Positions 44,301-56,552 of a stretch of 64,000 nt of DNA are shown piece by piece. A model generated the notes under the pieces. The model saw only the letters and a program-made list of their open reading frames with translations. It was not told the DNA's origin and made no database searches. A program made the translations under genes and the position numbers. Source of the stretch: Ganoderma boninense (Eukaryota > Basidiomycota > Agaricomycetes > Polyporales > Polyporaceae); NCBI GenBank assembly GCA_002900995.3, contig CM035307.1, positions 2,604,001 through 2,668,000 of the forward strand. The letters are read 5' to 3'. Positions within the stretch are counted from its first letter, which is position 1, and every line of letters starts with the position of its first letter.

Positions 44301-46224
44301 CTACAGATTATAAGGCAACAGGAGGCCATCAAAGATAACCAGAGGCGCGGCCCGCAACAACGGCCGCAAATGTGTGAGTTTCATATGTTCGCACTTCGCG
44401 AACTCAAACACCCCAATCTCCGACGCGCCCAGCTGCCGCCGCCGCCTCAGCCCCTTCACCAGGTCCTGCACGTCGATCCCCCGCTTCCCCCACCTCCCGT
44501 CGCTGAACTCGCACCACTCGCAGCAGCACGCGCGAGGGTACCTGAAGTCGCCCGGGCGGCGGGGCGGAGGGAAGCGGACTCGTACCAGCTGGATCCTCTG
44601 CAGCCGGGGCATCACGACACCTCCCTCGAGCGCGCCCGTGTCCATCTGGCCCGCGTTCCCGTTCCTTGCGCCTCGGCTTCCGGATTCGAGAGCCCTTAGG
44701 GCGCCCGGCCTGGCAAGGCATGTCCCGAGAAGGAACCCCGCGCGCCCGGTGGCACGCAGAAGCAGCACGTTCAGCGCGGACCTAAAGATATCGCTCCACG
44801 GCCTGTTCGATTGGGTAGAGCCTGCGACGGAGAGTGACTGCAGGCGCGAGAAGGAGAGGTTGCTTATGAGCTCGTAGAGGTAGTCCTTGCCGCCTGTGCG
44901 CATCTCCATGTCGAGGCTCAGACGCGGGGAGATGTCGGACTTGGGATCCCAGAGACGCGCTACGTCTGTCACCGGACCCACCCAGCCGCGAAAAGAGGTT
45001 CTTTCGCTCGACATGAAACCGCCTGGTGGGGCGACATAGGATGCAGTGTGAAAAGGGTTCGCTTCAACGAGCTCGGAGAGGGCCTTCTTCAGCATCAGCA
45101 TTGACGAGTCGTCTGGCGAATGGAGACTGAGAGAGATGGCGGCATGTGTCGGCAAACGGAGATGAGGTAGTAAACACGCCACCTGGGACATCGACGACGT
45201 AATAGAGAGGTGGCGAAGGTTGTGGAGGGATGCGGTAGTGGGTTGAATGGAGGGGACCCTCGGCAAAGACTTCGTGATGAGACACTCGAGATATGGAAGA
45301 GTTTGGAGCATCGACAAGAACATCGACATGTCCTCCTCGGTGTCCATCCATCTGCTATCCGTGATCTCGAGATAGCGCAGAGAAGATGAGAATAAGGAGT
45401 TTGACCACGAGAAAGACACACTTGCGATTGTGAGTGCTTGTAATCGTGGAGTAGTGCAAGCAAAGAGCTTGTCTGGTAGATCGAACTTCCGATGGAGAAG
45501 CACTCCTCCAACGCGACCGGAGTAAGCCTCACCACGAAGCCCGATCTGGAATCGTTCTAGGGAGATGGCGGGCTCGCTCATGGTGTCCCAGAGCGATTCC
45601 GTAGCATAGTCCGTCTCGACGATGACCACGAGGTCCCGGATGCGAGGCAAGAGCCGTTCGATCCGCCCAAGCCCGACTTCATCGACGTAATCGGAACGGC
45701 GGCACAGATCGCATGCGTTGCCGAAATTTTGGTGATAGAACACGGTCAATGGGCAGTCTGCCGCCCGCTCGAGGCAGCGCTTGTATGGGGCCTCCGACGG
45801 ATCCCAGTGACGAGCCTCGAAGGCGAGGAACGCCCACAGCGCGCTGCAGCCCAAGGCGACACTGCGCCAATACTGACAAACATGAGCCACGTGAACCCAC
45901 TTGTAGTAAGAAAGGGTCCAACGACTACTTGCAGCCTGGAGCACGTCGGAAAGCGTGCTCTGACGGATAAGAGTGGCAGTCGTTAGGAAGATTTTGGAAA
46001 GAATCTCGGGTGGAAGTTTGCAAGGAATGGACAGCGCGTTGATTCGATGGCCAAGTTCGCGTGCAGCCGCGTTGTATTCTGCGAGCTGATCTCTCAGGGA
46101 GAGCTGCTCCCTAAAGGATAGACATTGGTCAAAAGTGCATTCCCCGCATGTCCCACCTTCCAAGTGAACTTTGAACTTACTCAGACAGAGTGGGAGGGGT
46201 CTGAAACGGGCTGTTTTGGGCCAT
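44301..46224 (-). CDS. F-box-like protein, paralogue C
   Basis: The ATG at 46224 encodes MAQNSPFQTPPTLS; a roughly 70-nt intron (donor GTAAGT, acceptor TTTAG) joins it in frame to EEQLSLRDQLAEYNAAAREL. A coiled coil then leads to the F-box LPPEILSKIFLTTATL and SYYKWVHVAHVCQYWRSVAL. LRR-like strands follow (LQALTIASVSFSWSNSLFSS, LRYLEITDSRWMDTEEDMSM). The C-terminal block has CCCEWCEF and FEFAKCEHMKLTHLRPLL, comparable to VEFCGCHCEDTAQLRPL in paralogue A. Best-preserved member of the array. Confidence 0.77.
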
Positions 46225-46439
46225 GGTCGTTGGGGATGGAAGTTGTGTCAGCCAACAGCGGTGCGGAAAGGGATGTATATGTATGCGAGTGACCTGTACT
46301 TCACACTTAACCGTCGAGGGTGCAGGATTCAATGCGTTCGCTGATCGCATTGATAATCAGCAGACACAACTGCGAGGTCAGCAGGGACGGGAGGACAACG
46401 ATCGCACGGACGCAAGTTTCGAGTGGCTATCAACATGTG

Positions 46440-47979
46440 TCACCGTCGCTTGTATTCGCAAGGCTTGAGAATGTTTCCCCGCGACGATAGCTTCTCCCAT
46501 TCCTTCCCGGTTTTCGGCTTCCGCGGTACTTTCTTGAACTCGAACAAGGTAAAGTGTGTATTCCGCTCGTCCTGACCTCCGTGAATACGAATCCTACTCC
46601 GCAAGAGATCAGGTAAGCATACCTTGGACTTCAGTTTGAAACCAAATGCGGAGACGAAGGATGTGAACTCGTCTGTGCCCATGAAGCGGCTTGTCACCTC
46701 GGCAATTTTCAACTCTCCCCTGAAGGAGTAATTGAGAATCGTGCAACAGGAACAGCGATTAAGTTACGTACCCAGGTCGCAAGATCCTCCATGCCTCCCG
46801 AACGCAGCCAGACCAGTTTGTGCCCATGAGGCTGAGCGCACAAACGACGACCTCGACGAGCTGACCCTCACCGACTCCTTCGTGGCTTGGCCCGCCCAAC
46901 GAAGGCTCAGATCCAGGCAAAGGCACGTGTGAACAAATGTCCGCCTGGATCACGTACGCGTCATCTGAAACGAGGTCGAAGGAAAGCACGGACATGCCCT
47001 TCGGTACGAGAGCGCGCGCGAGGGCAGCATCACCGCAACCCAGGTCCGCAATAACAGTCTTCGCCGGATAGGAAGACAGCACTGTTATGTAGTGGGATAC
47101 GGGGTTTGTGGGCCACGACTCGACCTGATGACGGAATCCGGTATGATACTAAGACATGGAAGATTGATTAACGCGATGCGGGCACGAAGGCGAAAAACTC
47201 ACATCTACGAAGACGGCAGGATCCTGGCTCATGAGTTCGCGGGCCTTCCCGCTATCGGACTTGTAGAGCATCTCGTTGATCCACCTGCGTATGCACCATT
47301 ATTCAAGACCCGAGCATCGCCGAGGACAACGTTACCTGAATCGAGCTCCGTCCAAGCTGTTCTTCATCTTCGCTTGCAGGACGGTGAGGCCGTCTTGGCC
47401 ATTTTTATCTTCACCCTTGCCCGCCTTCTTCGTCGGCACCTGAGTCCTCACAGGCGCGATCGAGACGGTCTGAAAATCACCCTGAGTCGAGCCAGCGTCG
47501 GACTGAGCATCCACAGAGAGAGCGCGTTTCTGCTTCTGTTTTTTCTTGTTTTTCGCAGGAGAGGGAGTCGACGAGTCCTGCGGACGGTCGGCCGCGATCA
47601 GCGTATCCCCAGGTCTACTTCTCTTCTTATTTCGTTTCTTGTTATCGCCCTGCTGGGCCTCTCCCGACTTCCCCTGCCTGTCGGGCTTTCGGGCCCTTTC
47701 CTCCTCTAGGTTTTGACCCCGATTGACATCCTTTCCCCTTTTTTCTTTTGCTTCCCGCTTCCTCTTGACCGGCTGCTCAACGCCTTCAGCATCCAACACG
47801 TCCATTCCTGCACCGAGACTCTTCATCAGCTTCTCGATATTCCTCTGCGCTGAGTGTATGCGCCCTGCTTCATCGGCATCGTCCGTGGCGTCCTTCACCG
47901 TGGGTCGCTTTCGTTTCTTGTTTGCTTGAGAGACTGGGGCGGAAGGCACACTCCAACCTGGCACCTCGAAGAGCGACAT
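46440..47979 (-). CDS. RRP8: Rrp8-type 25S rRNA (adenine-N1) methyltransferase
   Basis: A nucleolar SAM-dependent methyltransferase that modifies large-subunit rRNA during ribosome assembly. The ATG at 47979 starts MSLFEVPGWSVPSAPVSQ. A basic low-complexity N-terminus (NKKRNKKRSRPGDT, KNKKKQKQKRA) suits nucleolar targeting. The conserved domain begins RFRWINEMLYKSDSGKA, then YHTGFRHQVESWPTNPVS, the SAM loop VIADLGCGDAALARAL, VLSFDLVSDDAYVIQADICS, VVVCALSLMGTNWSGCVREA and WRILRPG. After introns it ends ELKIAEVTSRFMGTDEFTSF, FGFKLKSK and HFTLFEFKKV. All motifs I know for the family are present. Confidence 0.92.
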
Positions 47980-48276
47980 AGAGACGAAGAGGGTGTGTGT
48001 TCACAATATACAAAAAAGGGGAGGAGAGAGGACGAGACGACATGTCCCAAAGAAGAGTTTAAAGTTGAGAGTCGGCAGCTGCTGAAGCGCTGATGACGGA
48101 CATGTGACCGACACGACCAAGCGCGACGCGTTGTACAGCGCCTGTTCGTTGTCGTGTGCCTCCTCGCTGTCCTCTGCTACATCCGCACTACATAATACTC
48201 TGTTCTAACCACACACATTCCGCAATCCATCTCCTTGCCCCACATTCCTCTGCGCACACCAGACAACGCTACTTCG
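47980..48276. other. Divergent promoter region, about 300 bp
   Basis: Lies between RRP8 (leftward) and the first P-loop ATPase (rightward). No box called. Confidence 0.4.
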
Positions 48277-50220
48277 ATGAAAGAGACGGCACGAAAGCGG
48301 TCCTCTTCCACTCAACCACTGGCGGCGCGTACTGGAATGACGACACGTAAAATTGCGAAGGTGGCTGAGATGGTAAATGAGTTCTACCTCTGATCAGTGC
48401 GTATCTAACGAAATATAAGGATGAAGATAATGCGGCCGATGTAAGTGTTTGCCTTTTGTTTGTTCGTCGGAGGACGCGGCGTTGACGTACCCGTAGGAAT
48501 TGACCCTCTTGTCTGATGATTGCACCGTTGAAGACATCATCGAGGAACATGAAGTCAAGACTGCCCCTCTCTTCACCAGAGAAGCCTTTCTGAATTCTGA
48601 TGCTTTGAGCGAAAGTACTCAGTACGGTGTGCTTGGGCGCGTTTTGACTGTCCAGTAAGTTGAGCAAGTCACCATGCTGGCCATAGGATTGTCCGTCCAT
48701 GACTGACGTATAGTCGCAGTCAGCCACCCGGATCGCAGAAAATGGAGGATCCTCGACTTTATGTCAATACGGTACGAGAGAGGCTCTAGTCAAAATTCGA
48801 TGTGCAATGACACTATCTTCCGATAGAATGCTCCGTTCTCGGCCTTGGTCTGCGGCGTCCAAGGATCCGGGAAGTCTCATACGGTGTCAGTCATGCTTGA
48901 GAACATGCTGTACGAAGCTCTCCCTAGCATCGGTTCTTGTAAGAAGGCTCTTTCTGGTCTTGTCTTGCACTTCAGCGAAGGCGGCTCTGGCGCTCAACCT
49001 TGTGAAGCAGCGTGGGTTGGCTGTCCCAGAGGCGATAACGTAGAGCCCCCACGCGTTCACGTTTACGTTTCTAATCCTTGTCTCGCTACCATGAAGAAAG
49101 TGTATGCGCCCCTCCAAGACGTGGAGGTTAGTCCCTTACACTTTCCGGAGACAGAATTAGATGCGCAAGCTATATTGTCTATGATGGCACTTGGGTCCTC
49201 TGAATCAGCGCCACTATATATGCATTCGATAATGGTGTGCCTTCAGTCAATTGATTGCATATATGTACTAATTCATGCTGCGCAGTCTATCTTGCGCGAG
49301 CTCGGTGAAGGTTTCACCTACAAAAAGTTCCTGTCTGAGATAGACAAGGCGAAGAAGGACATGAACCCTGCGCAGAAAGCCATGTTGAATCAAAGGCTCG
49401 CTCTTCTCGATTCATTCGTCCTTCCGCACAAAAATTCGCAGAAGTCTCTGTTCGAAGAGGGGCAGCTAGCTGTCGTGGATCTCTCAGACCCCTTCATCGA
49501 CCCTACTAGTGCATGTTCCCTTTTCGAAATCGTCACCCGTCTGTTCGTCCGCTCAGAGCTCAGTACGGGAAAGGTTCTCGTAGTTGACGAAGCTCATAAG
49601 GTGTGCTCATCAGATTCTTCGTGTAGGGCTGCGACTCATTCTGATTCCAGTACCTTTCCGCCAACCGCGGCGACTCCGGTCTTACCCGCGCGCTGACTTC
49701 GCTCATTCGCCAGCAACGTCATCTAGCCATGCGCATCATCATCAGTACTCAGGGTAAATTTTCCATGCGTCTGCCTAATTTCCCTGCTGACCCTTCACAT
49801 CCGCTTCAGAGCCGACCGCTGTTCCGCCGGTTCTCATCGACCTGGTCAGCATCGCCATCTTCCACCGCTTCTCATCACCAGCCTGGTGGGAAGCGGTAGC
49901 GAAGCGCGTCTGCGCTGATGTCTCCACCAACGAGGCCTTCGAGCGTGTTGTGAAGCTGAAGGTGATTTGACTGCATACGTGCTGAGTTTGTGCTTCGGCT
50001 TACGTGTGCTGAGTGCACGTTGCTCGGATAGACCGGCCAGGCACTCGTGCTGTGCCCAAGCGGCCTTGGGCTCTTCGCGACCACGAGGAGGACTGCGTCG
50101 GGTGCCGCTGTCCATGGGAAGGCCCACGTCGCCCACTTCGGGCGCAGGTATCTCCTCATCAAGACGAGACGGCGAATTACAGTGGACGGCGGCGCGTCCA
50201 TTATGGCCCTGAAGGTTTAG
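48277..50220 (+). CDS. P-loop ATPase, HerA/FtsK-like, copy 1
   Basis: Exon 1 (48277-48372) gives MKETARKRSSSTQPLAARTG; further exons are 48420-48440, 48497-48654, 48714-48771 and from 48827. All junctions keep frame. The ATPase core has Walker A GVQGSGKSHT, the Walker B-type strand TGKVLVVDEAHK, and a downstream helix SLIRQQRHLAMRIIISTQEP. HerA and related hexameric translocases place an arginine and a sensor Gln in that same position. FHRFSSPAWWEAVAK and KTGQALVLCPSGL follow, resembling the GEAL strand near the HerA C-terminus. The insert YKKFLSEIDKAKKDM and the VVDLSDPFIDP strand separate Walker A from B. It ends RRITVDGGASIMALKV. The family assignment is my inference from motif order; no N-terminal HAS barrel is visible. 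Confidence 0.7.
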
Positions 50221-51070
50221 AATACCAGTGAAGAGGCCCAGCATGCTGACTCACGGACTATGGACTCAAACTGTGGATGGATCTCGCTTTCATTCCTTCA
50301 TTATTCTCCGCATATCCAGTATAAGTACCATTCTAATCTCCTTAATTGATGTGTCAATTTCTCTGCGGCCCTACCTCTGACAAGTGCAAAAGCGTATGCA
50401 CGAAGGATCGTGCGACCGCAGCTCTATTAGTCCTGGAAGACATCACGCATCGATTGTGCTTTGGTGCGTTACGATGTTCTTCTTGAATTGTTACGCCTAA
50501 CCCCTGCGGATCCTTCGTAGTGAGCACTGCGGTACCGACACGATGTTCACCGGCGTCCTCATTTTATGGTAAATCTTGAACTCCCTTCGGTTGGGTGCGT
50601 AGTGGATTCGCAACCCAGGCAGCATGGGTGACACTTGAACGCGTAAGTTTCCTACTCGAGGACAAGGTGCATATGTGGTACGTTATGGATAACCTCCGCC
50701 ATGCTCTGGTTGACGGCAGCTTCTCCTCGGCTCCTCGCCGTAATTCCATGCCTACTGGTGCTGCTGGTACCTACGCTGCGCAGCTACCCTAGCATTACGG
50801 ACGGTAGGGCACCACGAGGCCCTCAAGTTCTTAAACTGTTCATTCGTCGTGCCAGTGCCCATCTTCACCATTCCCTCTATCTCAAACGTCCCCTCACTGA
50901 CATCCAAAGAGGCTTAGTTCTGATCACCCATTTTAAACATGAGTTCATCTCTACCACCACCACCCGTGGACTCATCTCAGGTGCATTGCATTGTCTTGAC
51001 ATGTTGACTCTGATTCTCCTTACACTCAAATACATGTTAGTCGGTTGAATATGAGACGTGTACATGGAGC
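50221..51070. other. Spacer between the two ATPase genes, about 850 bp
   Basis: Contains splice-site-like sequences and short open segments, among them one from the ATG at 50349 (MCQFLCGPTSDKCKSVC) and a frame with FLLEDKVHMWYVMDNLRHAL near 50660. They cannot be joined into one convincing product and show no similarity to the flanking ATPases. Confidence 0.3.
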
Positions 51071-52966
51071 TTGTCGCCTAAAGCCGTGTCCACTGTGACC
51101 TGCACTACTGTACGTGTCGTATTGAAGTTGCCTTCGCTGCTAGTCTTCTCCATTGGCGCAGGGCTAACTACTAATTTTATAGTCGCACATCGAGTCAGAA
51201 ATGGTGAGCTGTGCCATGCCTACGTCGTACCCACTCATTGTGTTAACTTTCCTGCATTCAGGAGATGCACCTCTTGAACCTCGATGTTACCCCGGATAAC
51301 GCAGCCGACCAGCACGAACTTGCGACCGCGCCATTACTGACCAGAGCCGCGTATGAAACGTCAGGGTTGGCCCAAAAGAACTCTCAGTATGGCGTGCTCG
51401 GCAGCGTTACCGCCGTCTGGTGAGTGTATTTGATTTAACCTGTGAATGCAAGCCATCTTCCTGAGGCTAGCGACTTCGGCAGCGAGAAAGGACGTAGCTA
51501 CACACCCCAAGACCCCCGTCTATATATCAACACCGTGAGTGAGCCCGCTTTTGTCGCCGCGCTGCTCTCATAAGTCAGTAGAATGCCCCGTTTTCAGCCA
51601 TCGTCTGCGGAGTCCAGGGCTCAGGCAAGTCGCATACGGTGTCCGTTTTGCTGGAGAGCATGCTAGTCTCCGGTTGCGACGCCATCGGGGTATCCCACAA
51701 GGCTCTCAGTGGGCTTGTTCTCCACTTTGGCGAAGGCGGCTCAACGTCCCTCCCATGCGAGGCCGCATTTATCGGGCACGGTGTTAACATGCCTGGCGCC
51801 CGTGCTCCCAAGATCAAGGTTTTCGTCTCGCGCTCCTCTCTCGCCAGGATGCGTCGAGTGTACTCAGTGCTCGGCGACACTGTAACCATAGAACCCCTCC
51901 AATTCTCCGAGGGCGAGCTAGATGCCGAGTCCATCCTGTCCATGATGGCCGTCGGGATGTCCGACTCAGCCCCGTTATATGTGCAGCGTATATTAGTAGG
52001 TCGCCCTCGACGTCTTAGTTCCCCGAGTGCGAATGTGGCACTGACACTTCAATGTAGTCGATCATGCGCGAATTGGGAGAGGCATTCACCTACAAGCGTT
52101 TCCTGAGGGAGGTGGAGAGGGCGAAGAAAGAGATGAGCGCCATGCAAGTACCCCCACTCGACCAGCGCATGGTCCTCCTCAAGGCGTATGTGGATGCGTC
52201 CGCGCACATAGCCAAGACCCGGTTCGAGCCTGGGCAGCTCACCGTTGTCGACCTGTCGGATCCATTCATCGACCCCCCTATGGCATGTGCCTTGTTCGAG
52301 ATTGTCACTCGTCTTTTCGTTCGCGCGGATGTCGACACGGGAAAAGTTCTCGTCGTCGACGAAGCCCACAAGGTGCGCGCCGCTCAAATGACAAAGGCTA
52401 GAAGTGTGCTTTTGGCTGCATATTCACTGTATGATTTTGCAGTACCTGTCTTTGAACCGAGGGTTTACTGGGCTCACGAAAGGCTTGACGTCGTTGATAC
52501 GCCAGCAACGGCATCTTGCAATGAGGGTTATTATCAGCACACAAGGTGATGCATGCCATGGCTTTCAAGTTTTTGTGATGAGCTTCAGGAATCAAAAACT
52601 AACAGTGACGGTTGACAACCAGAGCCTACGGCACTCCCGCCGGTCTTGATCGACCTTTGTGGCATCGCTATCCTCCATCGTTTCTCGTCTCCCTCCTGGT
52701 GGGACGCAATAATCAAGCACGTATCGGCAGATTTTTCAGACGATGACGCATTTGATCATGTCGTGAGGTTGAAGGTAGGTGGTTCAAGTTTATGGCGCAC
52801 TGCTCCACATTCATTGAACCCAATAGACTGGAGAAGCTGTTATCCTCGCTCCCTCTGGACTCGGCGTATTGCCATCCCCACCAGAGGGTACCAGCACTGC
52901 GTTAGCACCCTCGAATTGCAGCAATTCGGGCGCCGGTTCTTGTTGGCTCGGACGAGGCGGCGCATA
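51071..52966 (+). CDS. P-loop ATPase, HerA/FtsK-like, copy 2 (altered C-terminus)
   Basis: Tandem paralogue of the gene at 48277. The true first exon is uncertain; the reliable part starts with SHIESEM near 51182, then EMHLLNLDVTPDNAADQH, SQYGVLGSVTAVCDFGSE and DPRLYINTNAPFSAIVCG. Walker A GVQGSGKSHT, Walker B TGKVLVVDEAHK, SLIRQQRHLAMRVIISTQEP, LHRFSSPSWWDAIIK and KTGEAVILAPSGLG are all kept. Past GLGVLPSPPEGTST the frame runs to a TAA at 52964. The region matching the copy 1 end (FGRRFLLARTRRRITADGG) is in another frame, ending at 53011. So the ATPase core is whole but about the last 25-30 residues differ. Confidence 0.62.
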
Positions 52967-53011
52967 ACTGCTGATGGTGGCGCATCTAGGATGGTCATGC
53001 AGGACGTGTGA

Positions 53012-56000
53012 AGAGCGTCATTTATGCTTATGTCCCACACCGTTGGTCTTATGATATATCGATATGTCATGGTTTACCAACGGATATTCAATATCGAGTA
53101 CTCAGCCCCCTGGTACCCTCAGCACTTGAATCTTGCTACTAGTAGTTCCAACTGCAAATATATAGTTGTTCCTCATCATCCCGTTATATCATCAGGCTAT
53201 GACCAGCATCCAGGAGGATGGGAGAGCGGGCGTTCAAGCTTGCCAGAAGGTCGAGCCTGAGGAATCATCGATAGCATTCATCTGACCAAGGTGCTGGACC
53301 ACACAGGTGACCGCCGTCAAATATCAGATACCAGCCTATGCTTACTAGCATCGATCTACATAGCACCACAGACGACCACTCGGTAGGATAAAGTATGAAC
53401 ACTACTCGGTGGAGGTTGTTTGAACGCGGTGATAGCAAAAATGAAACTCAGCGGCAATGAACGCCGCAGGCGCCCGTGCATTGTTTTGCCCAAAACAAGG
53501 TTAAAATTGTGGCCCTGCCGTGGCTAATCAAGGGCATGATCAATATTCCACCCTGATTCCACCCCGCCACGCATGCCTTGTCTGCAGACATTAGTATCAA
53601 GAGAGCGAACGTGCACGACACACGGACCTGAGTGCGTCTATTCCGTCAGGCTATTGTTGCCTGACAAGATTCTGATGTCCTCCTGGCAGTTCGATGCGGC
53701 GTGCCAGCCTTCGACGTCGACTTCGAGCGGTCCGCCTAGATGAGGCACTGTCAAAGAACTATTATCCGGACACCCTCCTGCTGCAGATGTGAAATTGCAG
53801 GGAAGTCTGTACTTACGCTTGTCTAAGGCTACTGTATCGTGATTGGTGAGTAAGCTAGCTAGTCTCGTATGCATGTGCCTCGTGCACGGTGCTGGCACCA
53901 TTGTGAAGCCTTAGGCGGACATGAAGGATTTAGGGGCATCTCATATGTGCCAGCTTCTTGTCCCTGGTTCATCTAGAGAACGCTCGCTAATCAATCGGTC
54001 GCCATGAACAATAGATATTCGGCGGCTCGGGCGTAAGTGCTGCGCCAGCCTGTCATCCTTCACGCGTTCGTGCGTAACGAAAACACGCTGACGCCATGCA
54101 CTGATGTTTGTGTGCGCGGGCCGCCATAGTTATTCTAGGCAGTGTCTCTACGACGATCCTGACAAAGTTTTCGGGGATCCCGGCTACTTAGGTGCTTGTA
54201 AGGAGTACTAGTAAGCTGGCTGAGCATACTTAAGTATCTGCCGCGGCACGCGAGTTTCCCAGGCACGGAATGTGGCACTGCTCGGAACTAACTGCCTCTC
54301 GCTACGCTACCACGCGAAATATTCTACCCGCGCATGTGCTTCAACGTATATCCGCTCCTTCATTCTTCCGCAATACGCATCCGTCCCGGTCTCTTGTGCG
54401 TAAGAGGACCCGCGAAGGTACTCGTTGCCATCTCCGGTGTCTTGCTGATCGCTTTTTGTCTGTTGGCTGCGTAGGGAAGAGCCACTTCTAGCTGACTGGA
54501 TGCATTTGATTCAGACACACGGGGCTAACTCGAGGGCAGCCTACGTCGGTCCGTGAAGACATGCTGCGAGGAAGGCGACCCTGTGTTCCTAATCCCCGGT
54601 TCACGGCCGCTGTCAGGACCGCCCATTTTCAAAATCCCTCAGCCGTCCCGTCAGAGCCTGGTCACCAGGGCTATTGTTGAGGTGTGGGTGCGCAACGAGG
54701 CTCTTCTTCAGTGTCTTGATCGAGGCTAAAACCTTGGCCACTTTCCGCCAGACCGTCCACCACGTTCTCGCACCCACCCTGAGTTCAGAACAAGGACCCC
54801 GGACCTGAGTCCGCTCAGTTGTGCGTCTGGGACTCTGGGTTCTTGTTGCGTGCGGCACGCTGACCGCAGAACCCCGACGCTGGCTTCGTAACTTTGTGCG
54901 AGCTATCGCGGGACCTCTCTGGCCGAGACCTCATGTGACACGCAATCTGTCCTTACGCAGGACGTTTGGCGTCCAGCCATTCCGTTGGGGCCCATGCAAA
55001 GAACGAGAACGCTGGACGGAGACGAACAGGGCGGAGTCTCGAGCGGCGTCGGCTGCCCCGGGGTGAGCTCGAGGCTGGGGTACAGTAGCAGCGGACGAGC
55101 GAAATTTAATTGCGGTTCGTGAACCTCCGACCAACTCTTCCCAGATGCACTGGCAAATCACCACCGTTTCTACCTTATCCGCGCCCGCGCTCCGCACTGG
55201 CAGTCTCCAAGCGAGCGGGAGCAGCGGAATCCCACCCCACCCACTATCTGCAGTCCGCTGCAGCCTGGCAGACAGGCTCCACCCGTTCGTAAACTAGTAC
55301 GTCAGCGAAGCCCGAAAGGAGGGCTCCGATGAGGGCACCTGGCGCATTCCAGCTCCTAGCCGATCCGAAGCTGCAGCGTCGAAATGGCCTCCCGGTGCGG
55401 CAGATCTTAGACCCGCCGCCTCAAGGCCTTCCCCTCGTGCACTTTTCTGCCACGAGTCCGCGCACGCCCTCCTCGCAGCTGGGAAGATCAAGATCGTCCG
55501 CATTCAACGCCGCTGCACGCCCCCCTCGTTCTGGGGCCGAGGCAAGGGGAAGAAGCACGCCCTCCGTCTCAATCCCGCCGCAAGCCCAGACCCGCGCACA
55601 TGGTGCATCCGGCAAGCCTACAACGACCGTGTTCAGCCTCTTGTTCCCTGCACGCGGCCGCCCGCCGGGGGTGTGCACTTTGCATTAAGCAACCGCGGCC
55701 ATTGCTGCCAGCAGACCGCGGTTACGTTTTACGTCTTATCTGGTCCGGATCGGTGCACACTGGGTGCACACGCCCCGCTACCCGCCAACGGTGGTGCGCA
55801 AAATGATCGTCGGCTCCAGCGGTGTGGACGTCGAAGCTCGCCAGTTGCAAATGGACCGGAGATTGATCTGATATAAGTCCGGCAGTTTGGCTCGGGTTGA
55901 CACCCGCGTACGCGTATCTCGGCGTATCTGCGTCCGTCGTGTTCCCTGCAGAGGCATCCAGCTGTCCTGTCGATGGAGGGATCTGGGGTGCGTGCTACCA

Positions 56001-56552
56001 ACCGCAGTGAACGTGCACGTTGAACCGCTCCCTGCGCCACCAGAGATCGCAGGCTGGGTGACCAATGCGCTGGATAACAATGTCCCAGACAGTCTCCCGA
56101 GCAGCACACGGGTTCGGCGGCGTGGAGAGCTTGGGTAGGCCGTTCCGAGGAGTTTGCAATTGCGCGTGCATGATATATGTACTACGACACAGGGTACTAT
56201 GTGTTACATCGAAGAAGGTTGGGTGGGCGTAATACTATTACGGAGCGATTGCGACTCGTGAGATTGGGAGGGGAAACATGAGACCGGACGACACGCAGCA
56301 CATCAAACAAACACTACTACAAAGCATGGCGGTAGCACGTTCACAAACAGACATGATTCAGGAGAGGAGAGGATATCGTGCATACATAATGCGAGATGCG
56401 GCGTGGGTGGGGGAAATCAGTGATGAGGGACGAGGGGCGAGGGGGAGCAGCAAGCAAGCGGCGGGGCGGATGAAGAGGGGGCTTGTGAAAGAAATGAAAA
56501 TGTCCTGGGCCTGGATCGGCGACACGACCAGCAGTCTGAGCGACCCTTGCCT
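53012..56552. other. Gene-poor region, about 3.5 kb
   Basis: No recognised protein, RNA gene or terminal repeat. An 87-codon minus-strand frame at 53638-53901 has three to four cysteines and the stretch GGPLEVDVEGWHAASNCQED, and may be a small gene. From about 54550 to 56150 the sequence becomes GC-rich with conflicting frames on both strands. It may be old transposon debris, but I found no paired repeats to show that. Confidence 0.35.
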
